A stretch of DNA of 64,000 nt from Glaciecola sp965660625 (GTDB lineage Bacteria; Pseudomonadota; Gammaproteobacteria; Enterobacterales; Alteromonadaceae). The DNA lies in the NCBI GenBank assembly GCA_965660625.1, contig CBFIAR010000010.1, forward strand, positions 49,490 to 113,489, read 5' to 3'. Below, piece after piece: positions 62,054 to 64,000 of this stretch. The position numbers and the translations under genes were made by a program. The notes below the pieces were generated by a model, which was not told the origin of the DNA, did no database searches, and saw only the letters and a program-made list of their open reading frames with translations. Positions within the stretch are counted from its first letter, which is position 1. Each line of letters starts with the position of its first letter.

Positions 62054-63880
62054 ATGTTACAGTCAAAATTTAAAATCAGCCTCCTAGCTATTGCTATGGG
62101 GTTTGTACTCACAGGATGTGGCTTAGATGGTGATGATGGTGCTATCGGCGCAGCTGGCTCACAGGGCCCACAAGGCGAGTCAGGCAGTAATGGTACTGAT
62201 GGGCAAGATGGTCAAAACGGCCAAGATGGCCAGAGTGGGCAAGACGCTTCAACTGGAGTGACGCTTTCTTTGGTTGCTAGAGCCTTTTTGGGTGCTCAAG
62301 GTTCCGCTGAAATTGTTCAGTACCATAAAGAAAGTAAAACTATTTACGCTACTAATTCTGCTAACAATAGCATTGCCATTATTGCTGCAGGTTCTATTAC
62401 AGCGGCAGCACTCACTGATCCGATTAACTCAATTAATTTGACTGTGGCATCGATTAACTTACCTGCCACAGCCGGCACGGTTCCTTTAGGTAAGGTAACT
62501 AGTATTGCCATCTCTGGCGACTTATTAGCCGTCGCAGTGCCAGCAGCGACAAAAACAGATAACGGTTTTATCCTTTTTTATAACGGTTTAGCAAATAGTG
62601 CACCGGCATTTTTAGACAGTGTTGAGGTAGGCGCATTACCGGATTCCATCGCTTTTACACCCGATGGTGGAAAACTGGTTGTTGCAAATGAAGGCGAGCC
62701 TAATGGCGATTATTCAATAGACCCTGAAGGTACATTATCGGTTATTGATATTCTTGCTAATGGCGAACCGGAGGAAACCGCGGATACCATTACGTTTACT
62801 AGCCTCAACGGCACTCAGGCTGAATTAGAAGCGCAAGGTATGCACTTTCCAAATCCAGATGGCTTGACGATAAACGGCAATGCTATTACCACCACGATTG
62901 CGCAAGATCTTGAGCCAGAATATGTTTCAACGGCGAACGGCAAAGCTTATGTTACCTTGCAAGAGAATAACGGCTTAGCGATCTTAGACCTTGAAGATTT
63001 ATCGGTACAAGTTATCGGTCTGGGCAGTAAGAGTTGGTCTGGTTTGAATTTTGATGGACAAGAAAACGGTGCTGTAAGCTTTGCTAAATATGAAGGCTTA
63101 AACGGTGTTTACATGCCTGATAGCATCGCAAATTATGAGTGGAAAGGCGCCACTTTCTTAGTGACGGCTAATGAGGGCGATGCAAGAGAGTATTTCTTTG
63201 ACGTCGCTGATGAAGCAGCTTGCACAACTGCCATGGGGCAGTCGTATGACATCGATGCTGGCTGTTTGTCTTATTCTGACGAAGTGAAGCTAAAAGACCT
63301 AACGGCACAAGCAGGTTCTGCATTAGAAACTTTGCAAATGGATGGTCGCTTAAACAAACTACGGGTAAGCAAGGAACTAGGAGATGCGGACGGTAATGGT
63401 GAGTATGAATCAGCCTACACTTACGGCGCTCGCTCATTTACGATATGGGACCAGAATGGTCTTGTTGTCTTTGACTCAGGCGATGACCTAGAGCGGATTA
63501 CAGCATCGGTACATGGTGCACAGTTCAATAATGACAATGATGTAAACGAAGGTGACTCTCGGTCAGAAAACAAAGGGCCAGAGCCAGAAGCGCTTACTAT
63601 AGGCACCATTGGCGAGCGCACATACGCTTTCATCGGCACTGAGCGTATGAGCGGAATATTTGTATATGATGTGACGAACCCGTTTGAGGCATTCTTTGCT
63701 GACTACATCATCAACCGCGATCTAACTGAAGGTAGCACGGCGAACGACGTGATTGGCGACCTTGCGCCAGAGAGCATCGTTTTTGTTCCTGCTGCAGACA
63801 GCGCAACGGGCGTAGCGTTAATTATCGTAGGTAACGAAGTTAGCGGCACGGTTAGCGTGTTTCAAGTAACACCCAACTAA
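62054..63880 (+). CDS. Choice-of-anchor I family lipoprotein with collagen-like spacer
   Basis: The ATG at 62054 follows AAGGA; the in-frame TTG at 62039 is rejected. A lipobox LTGC (C22) is followed at once by 14 Gly-X-X triplets (residues 23-64). The rest is a beta-propeller-like choice-of-anchor I domain: AFTPDGGKLVVANEGEPNG-type blade, AKYEGLNGVYMPDSIANYEW, VTANEGDAREYF and GPEPEALTIGTIGERTYAFI. Such proteins are often annotated as alkaline phosphatase-like, but no catalytic proof is visible. Pho-box repeats upstream and the pst/pit neighbours suggest a phosphate-starvation role. The C-terminus is intact at VSVFQVTPN. Confidence 0.82.
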   Translation: MLQSKFKISLLAIAMGFVLTGCGLDGDDGAIGAAGSQGPQGESGSNGTDGQDGQNGQDGQSGQDASTGVTLSLVARAFLGAQGSAEIVQYHKESKTIYATNSANNSIAIIAAGSITAAALTDPINSINLTVASINLPATAGTVPLGKVTSIAISGDLLAVAVPAATKTDNGFILFYNGLANSAPAFLDSVEVGALPDSIAFTPDGGKLVVANEGEPNGDYSIDPEGTLSVIDILANGEPEETADTITFTSLNGTQAELEAQGMHFPNPDGLTINGNAITTTIAQDLEPEYVSTANGKAYVTLQENNGLAILDLEDLSVQVIGLGSKSWSGLNFDGQENGAVSFAKYEGLNGVYMPDSIANYEWKGATFLVTANEGDAREYFFDVADEAACTTAMGQSYDIDAGCLSYSDEVKLKDLTAQAGSALETLQMDGRLNKLRVSKELGDADGNGEYESAYTYGARSFTIWDQNGLVVFDSGDDLERITASVHGAQFNNDNDVNEGDSRSENKGPEPEALTIGTIGERTYAFIGTERMSGIFVYDVTNPFEAFFADYIINRDLTEGSTANDVIGDLAPESIVFVPAADSATGVALIIVGNEVSGTVSVFQVTPN

Positions 63881-63895
63881 GTAAAAAAAACTGAT

Positions 63896-63931
63896 AAAGC
63901 GCAATCGCCCATGGCGTTTGCGCTTTTTTTT
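63896..63931 (+). terminator. Rho-independent terminator after the choice-of-anchor I gene
   Basis: AAAGCGCAA, T, CGCC pairs with GGCG, T, TTGCGCTTT around CAT with a single mismatch, followed by a T-tract. It starts 16 bases past the stop codon. Beyond it the last 69 bases of the window hold nothing recognisable. Confidence 0.9.
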
Positions 63932-64000
63932 GGTGCGCCAAGTATGGCGCGTAGCGCCCGTTCTGGGTGCTGTTCTGACACGCGTGGTGGCGGTCAGATG

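Overview
The window looks like an ordinary chromosomal segment from a marine gammaproteobacterium of the order Alteromonadales (Alteromonas/Glaciecola/Paraglaciecola type). This is inferred from gene content and order and from moderately low GC: an Oar-like TonB-dependent receptor, the carboxynorspermidine route to spermidine, the rsmE-gshB-yqgE-ruvX and yggS-proC-yggT-DUF4426 blocks, pilT-pilU, and Vibrio/Shewanella-like long PstC and PstA. I see no prophage, insertion sequence, integron, CRISPR array, rRNA or tRNA.

Layout. 1-5.4 kb: a DUF294/CBS/cNMP protein cut by the window edge, a DnaQ-like exonuclease, a 2OG-Fe(II) oxygenase, and a nucleoside salvage pair (CNT transporter, uridine kinase). 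5.8-9.0 kb: Oar-like outer-membrane receptor. 9.2-11.6 kb: carboxynorspermidine dehydrogenase and decarboxylase. 11.7-15.2 kb: an unknown protein, an ACC-deaminase-like PLP enzyme, and a chalcone-isomerase-like/DUF3833/MAPEG run. 15.3-19.2 kb: AceK and a DEAD-box helicase. 19.2-20.4 kb: a DUF1704 (QEGLA) putative metallopeptidase with a candidate Fur box upstream. 20.8-26.7 kb: thrL-thrA-thrB-thrC-ung. 26.7-32.6 kb: desaturase, DUF3545, pgi, tal, yaaA, DUF4426. 32.7-40.4 kb: yggT-proC-yggS, divergent pilT-pilU, and ruvX-yqgE-gshB-rsmE plus a small membrane protein. 41-49.7 kb: mscS, an M48 lipoprotein peptidase, metK, then tkt-epd-pgk and a class I aldolase. 49.8-63.9 kb: a phosphate region with ppx and ppk, a GcvR-like ACT protein, pstC-pstA-pstB-phoU, a PiT transporter, oxyR, and a choice-of-anchor I lipoprotein.

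The most interesting content is regulatory. (1) The thr operon has a leader peptide whose last 38 residues include 8 Thr, 6 Ile and 6 Met. It is followed by a terminator and a mutually exclusive antiterminator that pairs across the leader stop codon. (2) A perfect MetJ met-box (AGACGTCT) with flanking partial boxes overlaps the TTGACA element upstream of that leader, and the same motif sits next to a good metK promoter. Together these suggest that the single visible aspartokinase-homoserine dehydrogenase is controlled by threonine, isoleucine and methionine/SAM. (3) Phased Pho-box repeats precede the choice-of-anchor I lipoprotein, which lies close to the pst/pit/ppk genes. (4) The DUF1704 protein carries an HExxxH zinc motif like that of the eukaryotic tubulin carboxypeptidase MATCAP, with a Fur-box-like site upstream.

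All functional calls come from recognising motifs and family resemblance by eye; no database search was run. Start codons were moved from the longest ORF where a ribosome binding site or family alignment favoured a downstream start.
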